DNA of 64,000 nt from Novipirellula aureliae (GTDB lineage: Bacteria > Planctomycetota > Planctomycetia > Pirellulales > Pirellulaceae). Every line of letters begins with the position of its first letter. The first letter of the stretch is position 1. Location: assembly GCF_007860185.1 (NCBI RefSeq), contig NZ_SJPY01000005.1, positions 186,001 through 250,000 of the forward strand, read 5' to 3'. Under the pieces are notes generated by a model, which saw only the letters and a program-made list of their open reading frames with translations, had not been told where the DNA came from and searched no databases. Of this stretch, positions 1 through 9,346 are shown one piece after another. The position numbers and the translations under genes were made by a program.

Positions 1-356
1 GATTTACGCCAGACGGCCAAAATGTGCTCCCTGCTTTCAAGGGAGAAGGATTCCAGCGAACCAAGCCAATCTTTTGGGAATGGAAAGGCGGCGACAAACA
101 AAATTTCACCTGGCCCACGTTGGGGATTCAGGACGGTCGCTGGAAGCTGCTCGTCGGTACGGAAACACGGCAGGTCGAACTATACGATTTGGAAGCCGAC
201 TGGCGGGAAACGAAGAATGTGTCAGCTGACCACCCCGAGGTGGTGCAGCGTTTGACCGACCAGCTAGCAGCCTGGAAAGACGAACTGCCAAAATCCCCCA
301 GTGAAAACAGCCTGTCTGCTGCTCGCCAGAAGCAAACGAAGAATTCTTCGAAATAG
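1..356 (+). CDS. Sulfatase, C-terminal fragment (gene enters from the left edge)
   Basis: Open frame from base 3 to a TAG at 354-356. The text DGQNVLPAFKGE, then RTKPIFWEWKG, then the tail RWKLLVGTETRQVELYDLEAD and HPEVVQRL is the usual C-terminal end of type I sulfatases (family knowledge). The FGly/CxPSR active site and metal ligands would lie left of the window. Internal GTG/ATG codons near base 24 are not credible starts because homology runs straight through them. It probably hydrolyses sulfate esters on polysaccharides, in line with the GH95 and sulfatase genes that follow on the same strand. The substrate cannot be told from this fragment. Confidence 0.85.
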   Translation, partial: FTPDGQNVLPAFKGEGFQRTKPIFWEWKGGDKQNFTWPTLGIQDGRWKLLVGTETRQVELYDLEADWRETKNVSADHPEVVQRLTDQLAAWKDELPKSPSENSLSAARQKQTKNSSK

Positions 357-404
357 TGTCTTTGCTCCGGTTTTGATCCGGAAAGAGGTCTCCGTTGTTC
401 GCTG

Positions 405-434
405 GCGGTCGAGCGAAGTGCGGTCGAGCGAAGT
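405..434. repeat. 15-bp perfect tandem duplication
   Basis: GCGGTCGAGCGAAGT occurs twice back to back (405-419 and 420-434) in the 345-bp gap 357-701. I see no gene in the gap. Apart from this repeat it holds only the promoter-like motif at 573-607. Confidence 0.8.
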
Positions 435-572
435 AAACGCTGCCCGGTGTCAAATCGCTGTAGCTGCTTCGCGGTAAACCCGAACGGAAACGGATGCGTC
501 AAAGGCGACTTCGGTTTACAGGCTTTCTTTCTGATTTTGCCTATTGCTCAACCGCGAGTCAATCATCCGTCC

Positions 573-607
573 GGAATTGACTTAGGAAAGGTGAGAGACC
601 ACACTAT
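573..607 (+). promoter_or_regulatory. Promoter-like motif upstream of GH95, shared with 9307-9341
   Basis: GGAATTGACTTAGGAAA followed by a GAGAGA-like stretch and CACTATG. Read as TTGACT (577-582), 19 bp, CACTAT (602-607). The same arrangement with the same 19-bp gap and mostly identical bases lies before the sulfatase operon at 9311-9341. This suggests one sigma factor or regulator serves both units. About 95 bp separate it from the GH95 start. The -35/-10 reading is inference; the conservation is seen. Confidence 0.5.
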
Positions 608-701
608 GGTTGCACATTGACGTCCGTTCCCTGCCACGTCGACACATCAACCAAGACGAAACGGCCCCCGCCTCGCACAACCAACCGAGCAGCAACCAGC
701 A

Positions 702-3101
702 ATGATGAACCATCGAATCGTTCTTTACGTCGTCCTGTTGAGTGTCACCTATTTTTGGACGGGGCGATGTGCTCAGGCGCAGAATGCAGCCTATTTTAAG
801 TATGCCGAACCCGTCGAAGTATTGCCGCTGGATCAAGCTCCCGATGAGGCGCTGTCGTTGTGGTACAACGCACCTTCGACCTACTGGGAAGAAGCGTTGC
901 CGATTGGAAACGGTCGGCTTGGTGCGATGGTCTATGGCGGGGTATCGACGGAACGTATTTTTCTCAACGAAGATACCATCTGGGCAGGTCCTCCCGTCCC
1001 GCAGGTCAAAGGCAGTGCCGCCGAAACGATTGCCAAGGTTCGTCAATTGCTCTTCGACGGAAAGTATGCCGAAGCGCAAAACTTGCAACAATCGATCATG
1101 CCAGCTCGCATCAGTCCGCGTAGTTACCAACCGCTCGGGGAACTTGTTCTTGACTTCGGGCACCGCCAAAAGGCGACCGACTATCGTCGCGATCTAAATC
1201 TTGACACCGCCGTAGCGACCACACGTTACAACATCGATGGCGTCACCTACACTCGTGAGGTGCTGGCTAGCCCGGTGGACGATGTCATCGCCATCCACAT
1301 CACTGCCGATCAACCGGGAGCTTTGTCGTTCGTGATGCGTGTCAAACGCCAGGGAACGTTTTCGGTCACCGCCTCGGGGACGGATACACTGATCGCTCGT
1401 GGCCAAGCATCTCATGGCAATCGCCATTTGGGTGTCAAGTTTGTCGGCCAATACAAAGTGCATACAGAGAATGGCTCGATACAGATCCAAGATGAGACGC
1501 TTTCGGTTAACGATGCCGATTCGGCTGTGATTTATGTTACGGCTGCGACGGACTACAATCGCGACGACACCGATAACCCCTTCACACATGACCTTGAGGA
1601 AGTCTGCAATCGCGTTCAAGCGGCTGCTGAGCAAAAAGATTTTTCGCAGCTGAAAGCGGATTCGATTGCCGCGCATCAAAAGCTTTTTCGACGAGTCACC
1701 TTGGAACTTGGTGAGGCCTCGACGGAGGACACGCTCAGCCGCATAGAAGGTTATAGGAACCCTGATTCGACCACGATCGATCCAAACTTTGAGGCCTTGT
1801 ATTTTCAGTATGGTCGCTACCTGCTGATCGCCTCATCGCGGCCGGGTTCGATGCCGGCAAATTTGCAGGGTATCTGGTGCAAGGATATGGCAGCTCCGTG
1901 GAATTCAGATTATCACATCAACATCAATATGCAGATGAACTACTGGCTGGCTGAAGTAGCCAATCTTTCGGAATGCCATCTGCCGTTTATGGCATATGTC
2001 GAGCGGTTGGTGCCGTCCGGTCAGAAAACCGCTCGTGACCTCTACGATTGCGGTGGGTTCATGGCCGGCCATGGCTCGGACGCATGGCATGCTACGGTTC
2101 CGTTTGGAAAGGTCCAATACGGGCAATGGGTCGTCGGCGGGGCCTGGTGTACCCAGCACTTTATGGAACACTACCGATTCACGGAGGACAAAGAATTTCT
2201 AAAAAACAGAGCCTATCCCATCCTGAAAGAGGCGTCGCTCTTCTTCCTCGATTGGCTGGTCGAAGATCCCAAAACAGGAAAACTGGTTTCCGGTCCAAGC
2301 ACCTCACCGGAGAATAAATTCTATATTCCCGGTACAGAGGTGAGCAGCAATCTGACGATGGGGCCATCGATGGATCAGCAGATTATCTGGGATGTTTTCA
2401 CGAACACACTCGAAGCAGCGAAGGTTCTTGGCGTCGACGATGTCTTCACGCAAGATGTTCAGCGTGCGCTTGATAAGTTGGCGATGCCGAGAATTGGGTC
2501 CGACGGACGACTGATGGAGTGGACCGAAGAGTTTGTCGAGCAAGATCCTGGGCATCGGCACATTTCTCATCTCTTTGGGTTGTATCCTGGTCGCCAGTAC
2601 AACACGACCGATACGCCCGAGTCCATCGCGGCGATGCGAAAGTCACTCGATACTCGTCTTGCTTCAGGAGGCGGGCACACCGGATGGAGCCGCGCATGGA
2701 TAATCAATTTCTGGGCACGATTCAAGAATGCGGACAAGGCACACGAGAACGTTGTGATGCTGTTGAAAAAATCGACCTTCAATAATTTGTTCGATAAACA
2801 TCCACCGTTCCAGATCGATGGCAACTTCGGCGGGGCCGCTGGAATGGCCGAGATGCTTTTGCAGTCTCATACAGGTACAATTGATCTGCTTCCCGCACTA
2901 CCTGAGTCCTGGACCGACGGTTCCGTCACAGGGCTTTGCGCCCGGGGTGGATTTGAGGTCGATATGACATGGAGTGACGGAAAACTCAAATCTGCAACGC
3001 TGCGTTCAAAATTAGGCAACCCCTGCACGGTTGGCTATGGCGAGACCACTGCGACGCTGAAAACCGAAAAAGACGGTACCTATGATCTGGTAGACTTTTA
3101 A
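702..3101 (+). CDS. GH95-family alpha-L-fucosidase (glycosyl hydrolase family 95)
   Basis: 799 aa, normal length for GH95 enzymes. An N-terminal signal peptide (hydrophobic [13 protein letters not shown], then Ala/Gln-rich cleavage region) predicts export. [20 protein letters not shown] and GAMVYGG, then [10 protein letters not shown], are the typical start of the N-terminal beta domain. [20 protein letters not shown] and INMQMNYW near residues 390-410 and [13 protein letters not shown] near 620 belong to the (alpha/alpha)6 catalytic barrel, and [19 protein letters not shown] is the late conserved block. It should release alpha-1,2-linked L-fucose (family knowledge) from algal or host glycans, probably with the neighbouring sulfatases. 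ATG at 702 and 705 are both possible starts. Confidence 0.92.
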   Translation: MMNHRIVLYVVLLSVTYFWTGRCAQAQNAAYFKYAEPVEVLPLDQAPDEALSLWYNAPSTYWEEALPIGNGRLGAMVYGGVSTERIFLNEDTIWAGPPVPQVKGSAAETIAKVRQLLFDGKYAEAQNLQQSIMPARISPRSYQPLGELVLDFGHRQKATDYRRDLNLDTAVATTRYNIDGVTYTREVLASPVDDVIAIHITADQPGALSFVMRVKRQGTFSVTASGTDTLIARGQASHGNRHLGVKFVGQYKVHTENGSIQIQDETLSVNDADSAVIYVTAATDYNRDDTDNPFTHDLEEVCNRVQAAAEQKDFSQLKADSIAAHQKLFRRVTLELGEASTEDTLSRIEGYRNPDSTTIDPNFEALYFQYGRYLLIASSRPGSMPANLQGIWCKDMAAPWNSDYHININMQMNYWLAEVANLSECHLPFMAYVERLVPSGQKTARDLYDCGGFMAGHGSDAWHATVPFGKVQYGQWVVGGAWCTQHFMEHYRFTEDKEFLKNRAYPILKEASLFFLDWLVEDPKTGKLVSGPSTSPENKFYIPGTEVSSNLTMGPSMDQQIIWDVFTNTLEAAKVLGVDDVFTQDVQRALDKLAMPRIGSDGRLMEWTEEFVEQDPGHRHISHLFGLYPGRQYNTTDTPESIAAMRKSLDTRLASGGGHTGWSRAWIINFWARFKNADKAHENVVMLLKKSTFNNLFDKHPPFQIDGNFGGAAGMAEMLLQSHTGTIDLLPALPESWTDGSVTGLCARGGFEVDMTWSDGKLKSATLRSKLGNPCTVGYGETTATLKTEKDGTYDLVDF

Positions 3102-3189
3102 CAAACCCGACGGATACTGCCGCCGGGGAGGAGTCATCGTTTTCCAAATCCTTGGTTCTTGCCTGCCATGACGACAAGCCATCGGCCGG

Positions 3190-3285
3190 TTACGTTTTGA
3201 AAATTAAGATTGGTTGGCGATTGTTACCACGATTTAACGCATGGTAGATCACGCCAGCTTCATCTGACCGTTTTTGCCGAGGCAT
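3190..3285 (-). pseudogene. REP-associated tyrosine transposase (RAYT/Y1_Tnp), N-terminal remnant
   Basis: MPRQKRSDEAGVIYHALNRG, then NNRQ and IF, is the classic N-terminus of RAYT (transposase_17/Y1) proteins, but the frame stops after about 31 residues. The HUH motif and catalytic Tyr are missing. The reading frame is open further upstream (to 3462), but that part has no recognisable sequence. It lies in the 384-bp gap after GH95 (3102-3485), where I see nothing else. It matters because RAYTs mobilise short palindromic repeats, and the window carries several (5006, 6095, 54443, 60363). Confidence 0.7.
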
Positions 3286-3485
3286 TTTGAACACTCCTGC
3301 CATCGAGAGGAACTCGCAAACCCACAATATCAGGTTTGCCCTAAAAACTGCTCCGTCACAATAGAGCATTTTTCGTTTTCTTTGTCCCTTTTTGTCAAGA
3401 AAGGACGCATTGGCTTTTAAGAACGATTTCCTCCGCTTATCCAAACGGCAGACGCTGTCCACCGACTTCCATCGGGAGAATCACC

Positions 3486-3770
3486 ATGTCGAATCGACAA
3501 CCACACACCCGGCATCCGCTGGACCATCATGTGCGAGCGGTTCCGCTCTCGGAGATCAGCAATTCTCGGATGACCCGTATGGAGTGCGACCGGAAAACAC
3601 CAAGTTCAAGCCGCAAGGCTACCGATGATTCCGAACCGGAACGCCAATCGTCTTGGCCAGACAGGCCCATTGCCACGTACGCCCCCCGGCCATCGTCGAT
3701 CAACATCGAGGCGTTAGATAACTGCTATCGCAATTTGGAGGATTACTTGCAAAATCATGACGACGATTAA
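3486..3770 (+). CDS. Hypothetical protein, polar, 94 aa
   Basis: ATG preceded by a purine-rich GGGAGAA about 6 nt upstream. The product is hydrophilic, Ser/Arg/Pro-rich, with an acidic end (LEDYLQNHDDD). No domain or membrane segment is recognised. It lies 100 bp before csrA on the same strand and may share its transcript. Could be a lineage-specific small protein; coding status is moderately supported by the ribosome-binding site and frame length only. Confidence 0.45.
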   Translation: MSNRQPHTRHPLDHHVRAVPLSEISNSRMTRMECDRKTPSSSRKATDDSEPERQSSWPDRPIATYAPRPSSINIEALDNCYRNLEDYLQNHDDD

Positions 3771-3870
3771 TATAAATTGCGTGACAAACGTGATTGCGAA
3801 GCCTCCTAAGTTCCTCTCATCGTAGTCTTGTCTACGAACCTTTTCACCAAACCCCTCTCAAGGAAGAAAG

Positions 3871-4098
3871 ATGTTGGTTCTATCACGAAAAGTCGGCGAG
3901 CGAATCACGATCGGCGACGACGTTCAAATTATCATCACCCGATTTGCGGGAGGACGGGTGAGCCTTGGCATCGACGCACCCAAGCATGTCGCCGTACGCC
4001 GCCATGAACTCGAATCGCGGCCGATGGATCGCCAAACCGAACGTTTTGCGGTTGGAATCAGCGGCGTTGGTCATCAAGACTCTCGGCTCCCGGCGTGA
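3871..4098 (+). CDS. csrA: Carbon storage regulator CsrA
   Basis: 75 aa. MLVLSRKVGERITIGDDVQI, then RVSLGIDAPKHVAVRRHEL, matches CsrA almost residue for residue: the beta1 RNA-binding strand (LxRK) and the GxxRhGIxAP..VxVxRxE block. CsrA homodimers bind GGA-containing hairpins in mRNA leaders and block or stabilise translation. AAGGAAG lies 5-9 nt before the ATG, a strong ribosome-binding site. The last ~20 residues after the core (RQTERFAVGISG...) are a variable tail. Monocistronic in appearance. Confidence 0.95.
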   Translation: MLVLSRKVGERITIGDDVQIIITRFAGGRVSLGIDAPKHVAVRRHELESRPMDRQTERFAVGISGVGHQDSRLPA

Positions 4099-4280
4099 TC
4101 GAGACTCTGGACCGCCGGCACGTTGGTATGAACGCAAGGGCTCGTAATGATCGTCCTAAACGAAAGAACTTGGTGTGACTTTCTATTGTCCATTTCGTCC
4201 TTACAAAGAGGTGTCCCCGTCGGGTTCCAACGAAGCACATTGCCATGGATTGGCCCGGCGGGGCTTTCCGAGAGATTGCA

Positions 4281-4940
4281 ATGTCAAGCGACGTAAAAAA
4301 GACTCCGTGTGCCGCCCGTTCTGTTGAGCAGATGATCGCCAAAGTGCGCGACGGCAATGCTGAATCGCTGGGGGATTTGCTGCAGCTTTACCAAGACTAT
4401 TTAGCAATTCTCGCAAGCACGCAGCTCGATCATCGCCTACGCCGCCGCATGAGTACGTCGGACTTGGTTCAAGAAACGATGTTGGCCGCTCACCGCGACT
4501 TCGCTCAGTTTCGTGGCAACAGCGAAGGTGAGCTGATGGCATGGCTACGTCAGATTCTTAGCAACTGCCTCAGTCATGCAGTCGAAAAGCATGTACATGC
4601 AAAGAAGCGAGATCTTCGTCGCGAAGTCGCACTCGACGCGATGGTGAAACGGCTCGATGACAGCATGGCAAGGCTTTCGCACTTGGCCACCGACAAAGCT
4701 GCCAGACCGAGCGAAGTGATGATGCGTCGTGAATTGGCCGCTGAGCTATCCGACCAACTGGCGAAGCTGAAAGATAGTTATCGGGATGTCATCGTGTATC
4801 GCAACATGCAAGGTCTTTCATTTGACGAGATCGCCGAGCGGATGGAAATCAAGTCGGGAGCGGCGCGAATGCTGTGGGTTCGAGCGATCGCGAAGTTCAA
4901 AGAAGTGTGTCAGATGAATGAGAACGGAGACAAGATATGA
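4281..4940 (+). CDS. ECF-type RNA polymerase sigma factor (planctomycete family)
   Basis: About 219 aa. RMSTSDLVQETMLAAHRDFA is sigma region 2, including the DLVQET helix that contacts core RNAP. LAKLKDSYRDVIVYRNMQGL and SFDEIAERM form the region 4 helix-turn-helix. A longer frame begins at 4245, but GAGAG sits just before the ATG at 4281, so I chose that start. The stop overlaps the ATG at 4937 (ATGA), where a Ser/Thr-kinase gene begins in the usual planctomycete sigma-kinase pair. It likely activates genes in response to a signal relayed by the partner kinase (inference). Confidence 0.85.
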   Translation: MSSDVKKTPCAARSVEQMIAKVRDGNAESLGDLLQLYQDYLAILASTQLDHRLRRRMSTSDLVQETMLAAHRDFAQFRGNSEGELMAWLRQILSNCLSHAVEKHVHAKKRDLRREVALDAMVKRLDDSMARLSHLATDKAARPSEVMMRRELAAELSDQLAKLKDSYRDVIVYRNMQGLSFDEIAERMEIKSGAARMLWVRAIAKFKEVCQMNENGDKI

Positions 4941-5005
4941 TTCGATTTCAGGGTAGCGAAATTCGTCAAGATTTCCGGAATCAGGATCGAGACGAGAAAC
5001 GAATC

Positions 5006-5061
5006 GTAGTGGACGAGGTACCGCGGCCCGTCGCGGAAGGACTCGTAGCCTCGTCCACTAC
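5006..5061. repeat. 56-bp REP-like palindrome (GTAGTGGA...TCCACTAC family), copy 1
   Basis: Perfect 13-bp arms, GTAGTGGACGAGG at 5006-5018 and CCTCGTCCACTAC at 5049-5061, separated by 30 bp. It sits inside the damaged 5' part of the kinase gene. Related copies are at 6095, 54443 and 60363. Confidence 0.85.
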
Positions 5062-5142
5062 CAATACGATTGACAACGACGATGAGCCCGACTTCATGCG
5101 CGGCTTGACGGACGCACCGACATCTATTCGCTGGCCACGACA

Positions 5143-6789
5143 TTGTACGAAATGCTCGGTCTGCGGCCAGCACATTCGGGTGACGACACCGCCTCGATAT
5201 TGCAACAAGTCAACGCTGGCGGCATCAAGCCATTGCGGCAACTCCGCCGCGATTTGCCTCGCGATCTGGAGACCGTTATCGCAAAAGCCATGTCGGCTCA
5301 TCGCGACCAACGCTACGACTCCGCGAGTGACTTTGCGGACGACTTGCGACGGGTATTGGCGAACGAACCAACGGTCGCTCGTCCTCCGACCTTGATCGAC
5401 CACATCGTGCGACACGCTGCCAAGCATCGAACGGCAGTCATCACCACTCTGTTGGTTGGCAGCTTGGTACTGGCCGGTCTTGCCATTGGCACCACGATGC
5501 TGGCTGCGGAAAAACAAGTCTCCGATACGTTGTTGATTCAGGCGCAGCATGACAGAGCGATCACGCGTGAAGCCGTCGATCGCTTGGGAATGCAGATCTC
5601 TGAACTATTGGCCGACATTCCCGCTGCGAACTCGGTTCGACAACGATTGCTATCGGAAACACTTGACTACTACAAGCAAATCGCGGCCGCTGAGGTAATT
5701 GATGATCGCGACAGCCAGCAACGTATCGACCTGGCGGTGGCGTACGGAAAGATAGGGATATTCCAAAGTGAACTCGGCCAATCCGCCGATGCGACCGCGT
5801 CGTTGCGAGAGTCAGAGCGACTTTATGGCGTGCTTGCCCAAGACTCTCCCGATGACGCTGACGTACACCTGCAGTGGTCGATCAGTCAGAACAATCTCGC
5901 CGAAAGACTTGCCCAAGTCGGCGATTTGCAGTCGGCCGCGGAATGGTTCGCAAAAGCAATCGCCACCCAGAAGCGACTTGGAAACAACGTTGAGCTTGCC
6001 AAGACGCTCAATAACCTCGGAGGCATGCTGTCCGATGCGGGCAATGTTAGCGAATCTCAACAAGCGTATGAACGAGCATTAGCGTTGATCGATGGTGGTG
6101 GACGAGGTAACGAGTCCGTCCCTGATGCTGGGACGCGTGACCTCGTCCACTACGAGGAACGCACGCTTCAATCGACCATTCGATCCAATCTGGCAGGACT
6201 GTTGGCCAAGCATGATCCGCACCAGGCGGCAACACTTGCACGTCAATCGCTCCAGTATCAACTTGAATTGTTAGCGAAAGACCCAGGCAAACCGAAGCTT
6301 GCAACGCAGGTCATGCTGACACTCAACACGCTTGCCGACACGCAAACCCAGATCGGAAATCACGCTTCCTCAGTCGAATCGCTGCGGCAAGCGGTTGAGA
6401 TCGGACGTCAACTTCACACACGTTGGCCTGACCAACCGAGCTATCGGCGAGATCTGGCCATCAGCCTGAACCATCTGGGACTTTCGCTCTCCGCGCTCGG
6501 CGAACTGAATCAGGCGCAGTCAGTGTTGCAGCAAGCTGCTGAGCAAGGGCGAGCTTTGCTGGAGGTGTACGGTGACAGCGCGGAAGTCCAAAACATGCTC
6601 GGTGGCATCTTGAACAATCTGGCGTTCCTCGCCGGTCGAATCGGTGACCGCCACACGGCCAGTCTGCTTTACGAGGATGCGATCGTCCATCAGCAGATCG
6701 CCATTGACCTGGCACCGAAGATCCTCAAGTACCAATCATCGCTGAAAACGCAACAAACCAACTTGAAGCAATTACGAGGTGAGTCATGA
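5143..6789 (+). CDS. Ser/Thr-kinase/TPR protein lacking its kinase N-lobe
   Basis: The frame opens after a stop at 5083 and reads ARLHARLDGRTDIYSLATTL, then YEMLG, the kinase activation-segment end. Next come the C-lobe (DLETVIAKAMSAHRDQRYDS) and the linker LANEPTVARPP, a transmembrane helix (residues ~95-120, TAVITTLLVGSLVLAGLAIG), then a long TPR region to the end. The glycine loop, HRD and DFG motifs are absent. The original start was probably the ATG at 4937, overlapping the sigma stop, because ~20 residues there lead straight into the palindrome at 5006. An internal deletion therefore left a membrane-anchored TPR protein with no kinase activity. The start (TTG 5143 or ATG 5152) is a guess. 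The stop overlaps the next ATG (6786). Confidence 0.75.
   Translation: MYEMLGLRPAHSGDDTASILQQVNAGGIKPLRQLRRDLPRDLETVIAKAMSAHRDQRYDSASDFADDLRRVLANEPTVARPPTLIDHIVRHAAKHRTAVITTLLVGSLVLAGLAIGTTMLAAEKQVSDTLLIQAQHDRAITREAVDRLGMQISELLADIPAANSVRQRLLSETLDYYKQIAAAEVIDDRDSQQRIDLAVAYGKIGIFQSELGQSADATASLRESERLYGVLAQDSPDDADVHLQWSISQNNLAERLAQVGDLQSAAEWFAKAIATQKRLGNNVELAKTLNNLGGMLSDAGNVSESQQAYERALALIDGGGRGNESVPDAGTRDLVHYEERTLQSTIRSNLAGLLAKHDPHQAATLARQSLQYQLELLAKDPGKPKLATQVMLTLNTLADTQTQIGNHASSVESLRQAVEIGRQLHTRWPDQPSYRRDLAISLNHLGLSLSALGELNQAQSVLQQAAEQGRALLEVYGDSAEVQNMLGGILNNLAFLAGRIGDRHTASLLYEDAIVHQQIAIDLAPKILKYQSSLKTQQTNLKQLRGES
6095..6153. repeat. REP-like palindrome, copy 2, translated in frame inside the TPR gene
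   Basis: GTGGTGGACGAGG (6095-6107) pairs with CCTCGTCCACTAC (6141-6153) with one mismatch. Inner bases continue the stem. Inside the TPR frame it encodes about 20 residues (DGGGRGNESVPDAGTRDLVH) that interrupt the repeat pattern without breaking the reading frame. Confidence 0.8.
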
Positions 6790-7877
6790 ATGGAAACCAC
6801 GAAAGTCGTATCCTACGCATCGAGCGTCTCGAAACCCGATCGCTATTGGCAGGAAACTTGTTCGCTGCCGATGACCTAACACTCGATCTCTTCATCGATG
6901 GCGCGGACTTCAGCGGTTCGCAGCAGGACGTCGAGGTGACGCAAACGCAAGAAGTTCGATCGATTGGAAACAATAATAGCCCCAATGTTCAGGAAACAAC
7001 TCGTCCGAATCCGTCGATTACGGAGTCCGATATTGTCCAAAATTTGCAGTTTGATCTCGCGGCCCAAGAAGCTGTAGCACTTTCGCCAAGCCAAGGCCAG
7101 CAAGCTCAACAGTCGTCGACGACCGAAGTTGTGAACCACCCACCAATCTCGGCAGTCGACGCAGCTTTATCGGCACTCACCGCCACTGCACCGACCGAGG
7201 CCGTGGGCGCTGAAATCTCGATTGCGAACGAGACGCAACCGGGGCTTGTGACCGAACAAACGCTGGAGTCGTCCATCGTTTCGGGGCTCGAAACAAGTCA
7301 ACGACAACTTGCAACATTTACAGCCGATCTCACAACCGCCATTCAAGAACCTTCCGATGGATTGATTGAATTGGCACCCGCAGACTTTGATCCATCACTT
7401 GACGGTTTCAAAAACGATAGTCTTCTGCCGTGGCAGATCGATACAGGACTTTTTCCAAAGATCCGATCGGTAGTTGAACGAGCATCGAATCATCGAGCTG
7501 AATTTACCGACGCAGCCATTGCGTCCTGGCTCGGTAGACCTGGCGGAATGATCTCGCTCGACCAAGTGCGACTGCCGGCCAACCCCGTGATTGCTGGCGT
7601 CAATTGGTTCGATGTGCAATTGGAATCGTCGTTGCAGTTACATCGTTCATTGGAATTGATTGCCAGCGGAAAGGCACTTCCGATTTCCGACGTAGCGATC
7701 GACGCGATCATGGCGTCACTCAACGAGATTGCGGAATCGCAAACGCAACCGATCAACATCATTCATCCGATTGAGGTTCCCAAACTCGTCTATCCCGCGA
7801 TCGCAATCTTAACAGCCGCAGCGATAGCGGCTAAACGCAAACATCGACACCCTGAACCCCTCAACAGCGTAACATGA
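6786..7877 (+). CDS. Exported planctomycete surface protein with LExRxLLAG motif
   Basis: 363 aa. SRILRIERLETRSLLAGN near the start matches the planctomycete-specific export motif found at the N-terminus of many large secreted proteins of this phylum. The rest is low-complexity, Gln/Thr/Ala/Ser-rich. A C-terminal hydrophobic segment (LVYPAIAILTAAAIAA) followed by KRKHRH looks like a membrane anchor. It overlaps the TPR gene (ATG at 6786, stop of TPR at 6789) and the next frame (ATGA at 7874), so sigma, kinase/TPR and this protein form one unit. No enzymatic domain is seen. Confidence 0.75.
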   Translation: MNGNHESRILRIERLETRSLLAGNLFAADDLTLDLFIDGADFSGSQQDVEVTQTQEVRSIGNNNSPNVQETTRPNPSITESDIVQNLQFDLAAQEAVALSPSQGQQAQQSSTTEVVNHPPISAVDAALSALTATAPTEAVGAEISIANETQPGLVTEQTLESSIVSGLETSQRQLATFTADLTTAIQEPSDGLIELAPADFDPSLDGFKNDSLLPWQIDTGLFPKIRSVVERASNHRAEFTDAAIASWLGRPGGMISLDQVRLPANPVIAGVNWFDVQLESSLQLHRSLELIASGKALPISDVAIDAIMASLNEIAESQTQPINIIHPIEVPKLVYPAIAILTAAAIAAKRKHRHPEPLNSVT

Positions 7878-8521
7878 CTCCGCTTGCAAAGAACCGATAC
7901 CTTTTCCGCTCCATCGGCGGTTTGATTCCAGTCGTTGGCTTGATGCCAACGATGTTGTCTCCATTGACCTGTCAGCCAACACCGTCGCCGTGGATACGAT
8001 CTTTGTCGCTCTCGCTTGGTGATGGTGAGGAGACGCTGACAAACGATGCGACGATTAACGGCAACTTGATCGAAGATGAGTTGGAAGACCTGCCTCCAAC
8101 CGACTTCGACCAATTGCGTCACGCTGACATGGATTCAGAAAACCAACGACGCCACTCGCACCCGCAAGATCAGGCGGGTCGAACTTCCAATCGGGATGAC
8201 AGTGGACTCGTCGATGTGGAAGAATCCGTAAACGACAGTCTGACCGACAGTACAGACACCATCACAAGCGAAGACTCATTGGTTGATTCAACCGAGGATT
8301 TTCAGCAACGAGCGCGCCTGCTGGGAGTTGCCGCAATTAACGGCGTCGAAGCCGGTGTTGCCAGTTTTGGCTCCGTTAATGTCGATCTTCGTCGACCCAC
8401 CGGCCCCTTCGTCGCTCTCGATCAACTCGCACGCTACCTCGTTCACCTGAAGGACAGCGACGTCTACTCGCAAGACGCCATCTTCGTGTCCAGTCAATCG
8501 ACTTCGTCTCGATGCACGTGA
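7874..8521 (+). CDS. Hypothetical acidic protein, probably the stub of a larger exported protein
   Basis: 215 aa, ATG overlapping the previous stop (ATGA), which suggests translational coupling. The N-terminus has a weak hydrophobic run (SIGGLIPVVGLMPTMLSPL). The middle is Asp/Ser/Thr-rich (DSLTDSTDTITSEDSLVDST), followed by a short ordered-looking part (RARLLGVAAINGVEAG). The sequence then stops abruptly in a Ser-rich tail. Position and composition suggest the beginning of a larger surface protein cut off at its 3' end. I cannot name a family. Confidence 0.5.
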   Translation: MTPLAKNRYLFRSIGGLIPVVGLMPTMLSPLTCQPTPSPWIRSLSLSLGDGEETLTNDATINGNLIEDELEDLPPTDFDQLRHADMDSENQRRHSHPQDQAGRTSNRDDSGLVDVEESVNDSLTDSTDTITSEDSLVDSTEDFQQRARLLGVAAINGVEAGVASFGSVNVDLRRPTGPFVALDQLARYLVHLKDSDVYSQDAIFVSSQSTSSRCT

Positions 8522-8561
8522 GCTTTTCTGCATTTCAACCTAATGATTTTGGTCCAAAAAG

Positions 8562-8753
8562 ATGATGCAAAACAACGTGTCGCCCCCTACGAAAACCGAT
8601 GACGGAGACCCGCTGGCCCAAAAGGTCGCGAAGTCACTTCGACGCTATGGCTACATTCATATTGCGGTCACTCACGTCGGTGATCGAATCATTCTGCTTT
8701 CCGGCCTACCAGAAACCGCTAACGACCGAGCACTCGCCGTCGAGCATCACTAA
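8562..8753 (+). CDS. BON-domain-like fragment, 63 aa
   Basis: AQKVAKSLRRYGYIHIAVTH, then VGDRIILLSGLPETANDRALAV, resembles a single BON domain (alpha-beta, phospholipid-binding fold), ending where a second half would be expected. Two adjacent ATGs (8562, 8565) follow AAAAAG. It may be a short functional protein or a truncated gene. Downstream, 8754-8953 shows nothing convincing. Confidence 0.4.
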   Translation: MMQNNVSPPTKTDDGDPLAQKVAKSLRRYGYIHIAVTHVGDRIILLSGLPETANDRALAVEHH

Positions 8754-8953
8754 AATACTCTGGCATGATCGTCATAACACTCCATGCTTCATATGCCGCG
8801 TATTGTGGTTCCATTTAGCCAAAGTGCATTCATCGACAGGATCGCCGAGCGCTAACGGAGCTCCATCACATAGATGACGCAAAAACGCCTCCAATTTAGC
8901 AAAACTAGCTTCGAGTCCAGTCTCAAGCCCTCGATATACGGCGATTCGAGTCG

Positions 8954-9157
8954 CTAACCCGCTTTTCGCTTCTTCTTTGTCTTGCCAAGTGCAGCCCAAA
9001 GTGGATCGTTGTCGTCATCTTCCCATTGGGCGTAGTGATTCCAACAAACCTTCGGCGTATTTCCCATCAATTCGGCAAGCACCTCGATCGAAACCGGGTT
9101 ACCGGTGTAGAAACCCGATATTGTCCTTGCCGCGAATCCGTTCACCGTTCTCGTCAA
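8954..9157 (-). pseudogene. Tyrosine recombinase (phage-type integrase), C-terminal remnant
   Basis: VSIEVLAELMGNTPKVCWNH, then YAQ and PLWAALGK, is the end of a tyrosine recombinase: the LAELMGN..T...YAQ block includes the conserved His/Trp and the catalytic Tyr. Upstream of about 9090 the frame loses similarity, and the catalytic Arg and the core-binding domain are absent. It marks a former integration event at the left edge of the sulfatase operon. Bases 9158-9300 contain other unrecognisable frame scraps. Confidence 0.5.
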
Positions 9158-9310
9158 AAAGACTTTTCTCTTCTTCGTTCCGGGTGGCGTGAATTACTAG
9201 CAGTCCGTTTGTTTCCATTGCCACGCAGAACCATGCCGCTGGCGACGTGATTTTCGATTCCTTGCCATTTTGAATGAACCTTTCTGAGTTGCCCCGGTTG
9301 TCGCCAGGAA

Positions 9311-9341
9311 TTGACTTAGGAAACGAGAGAGAAGACACTAT
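9311..9341 (+). promoter_or_regulatory. Promoter-like motif before the sulfatase operon (twin of 577-607)
   Basis: TTGACT (9311-9316), 19 bp, CACTAT (9336-9341), preceded by GGAA as in the GH95 copy. The two copies agree over GGAATTGACTTAGGAAA and the GAGAGA...ACACTATG end. RNA starting a few bases downstream would begin with the palindrome at 9347. Confidence 0.5.
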
Positions 9342-9346
9342 GTGTG

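Noticed and set aside
8772-8999. 75-aa minus-strand ORF
   Set aside because: No similarity or ribosome-binding site. It overlaps the integrase remnant in another frame.
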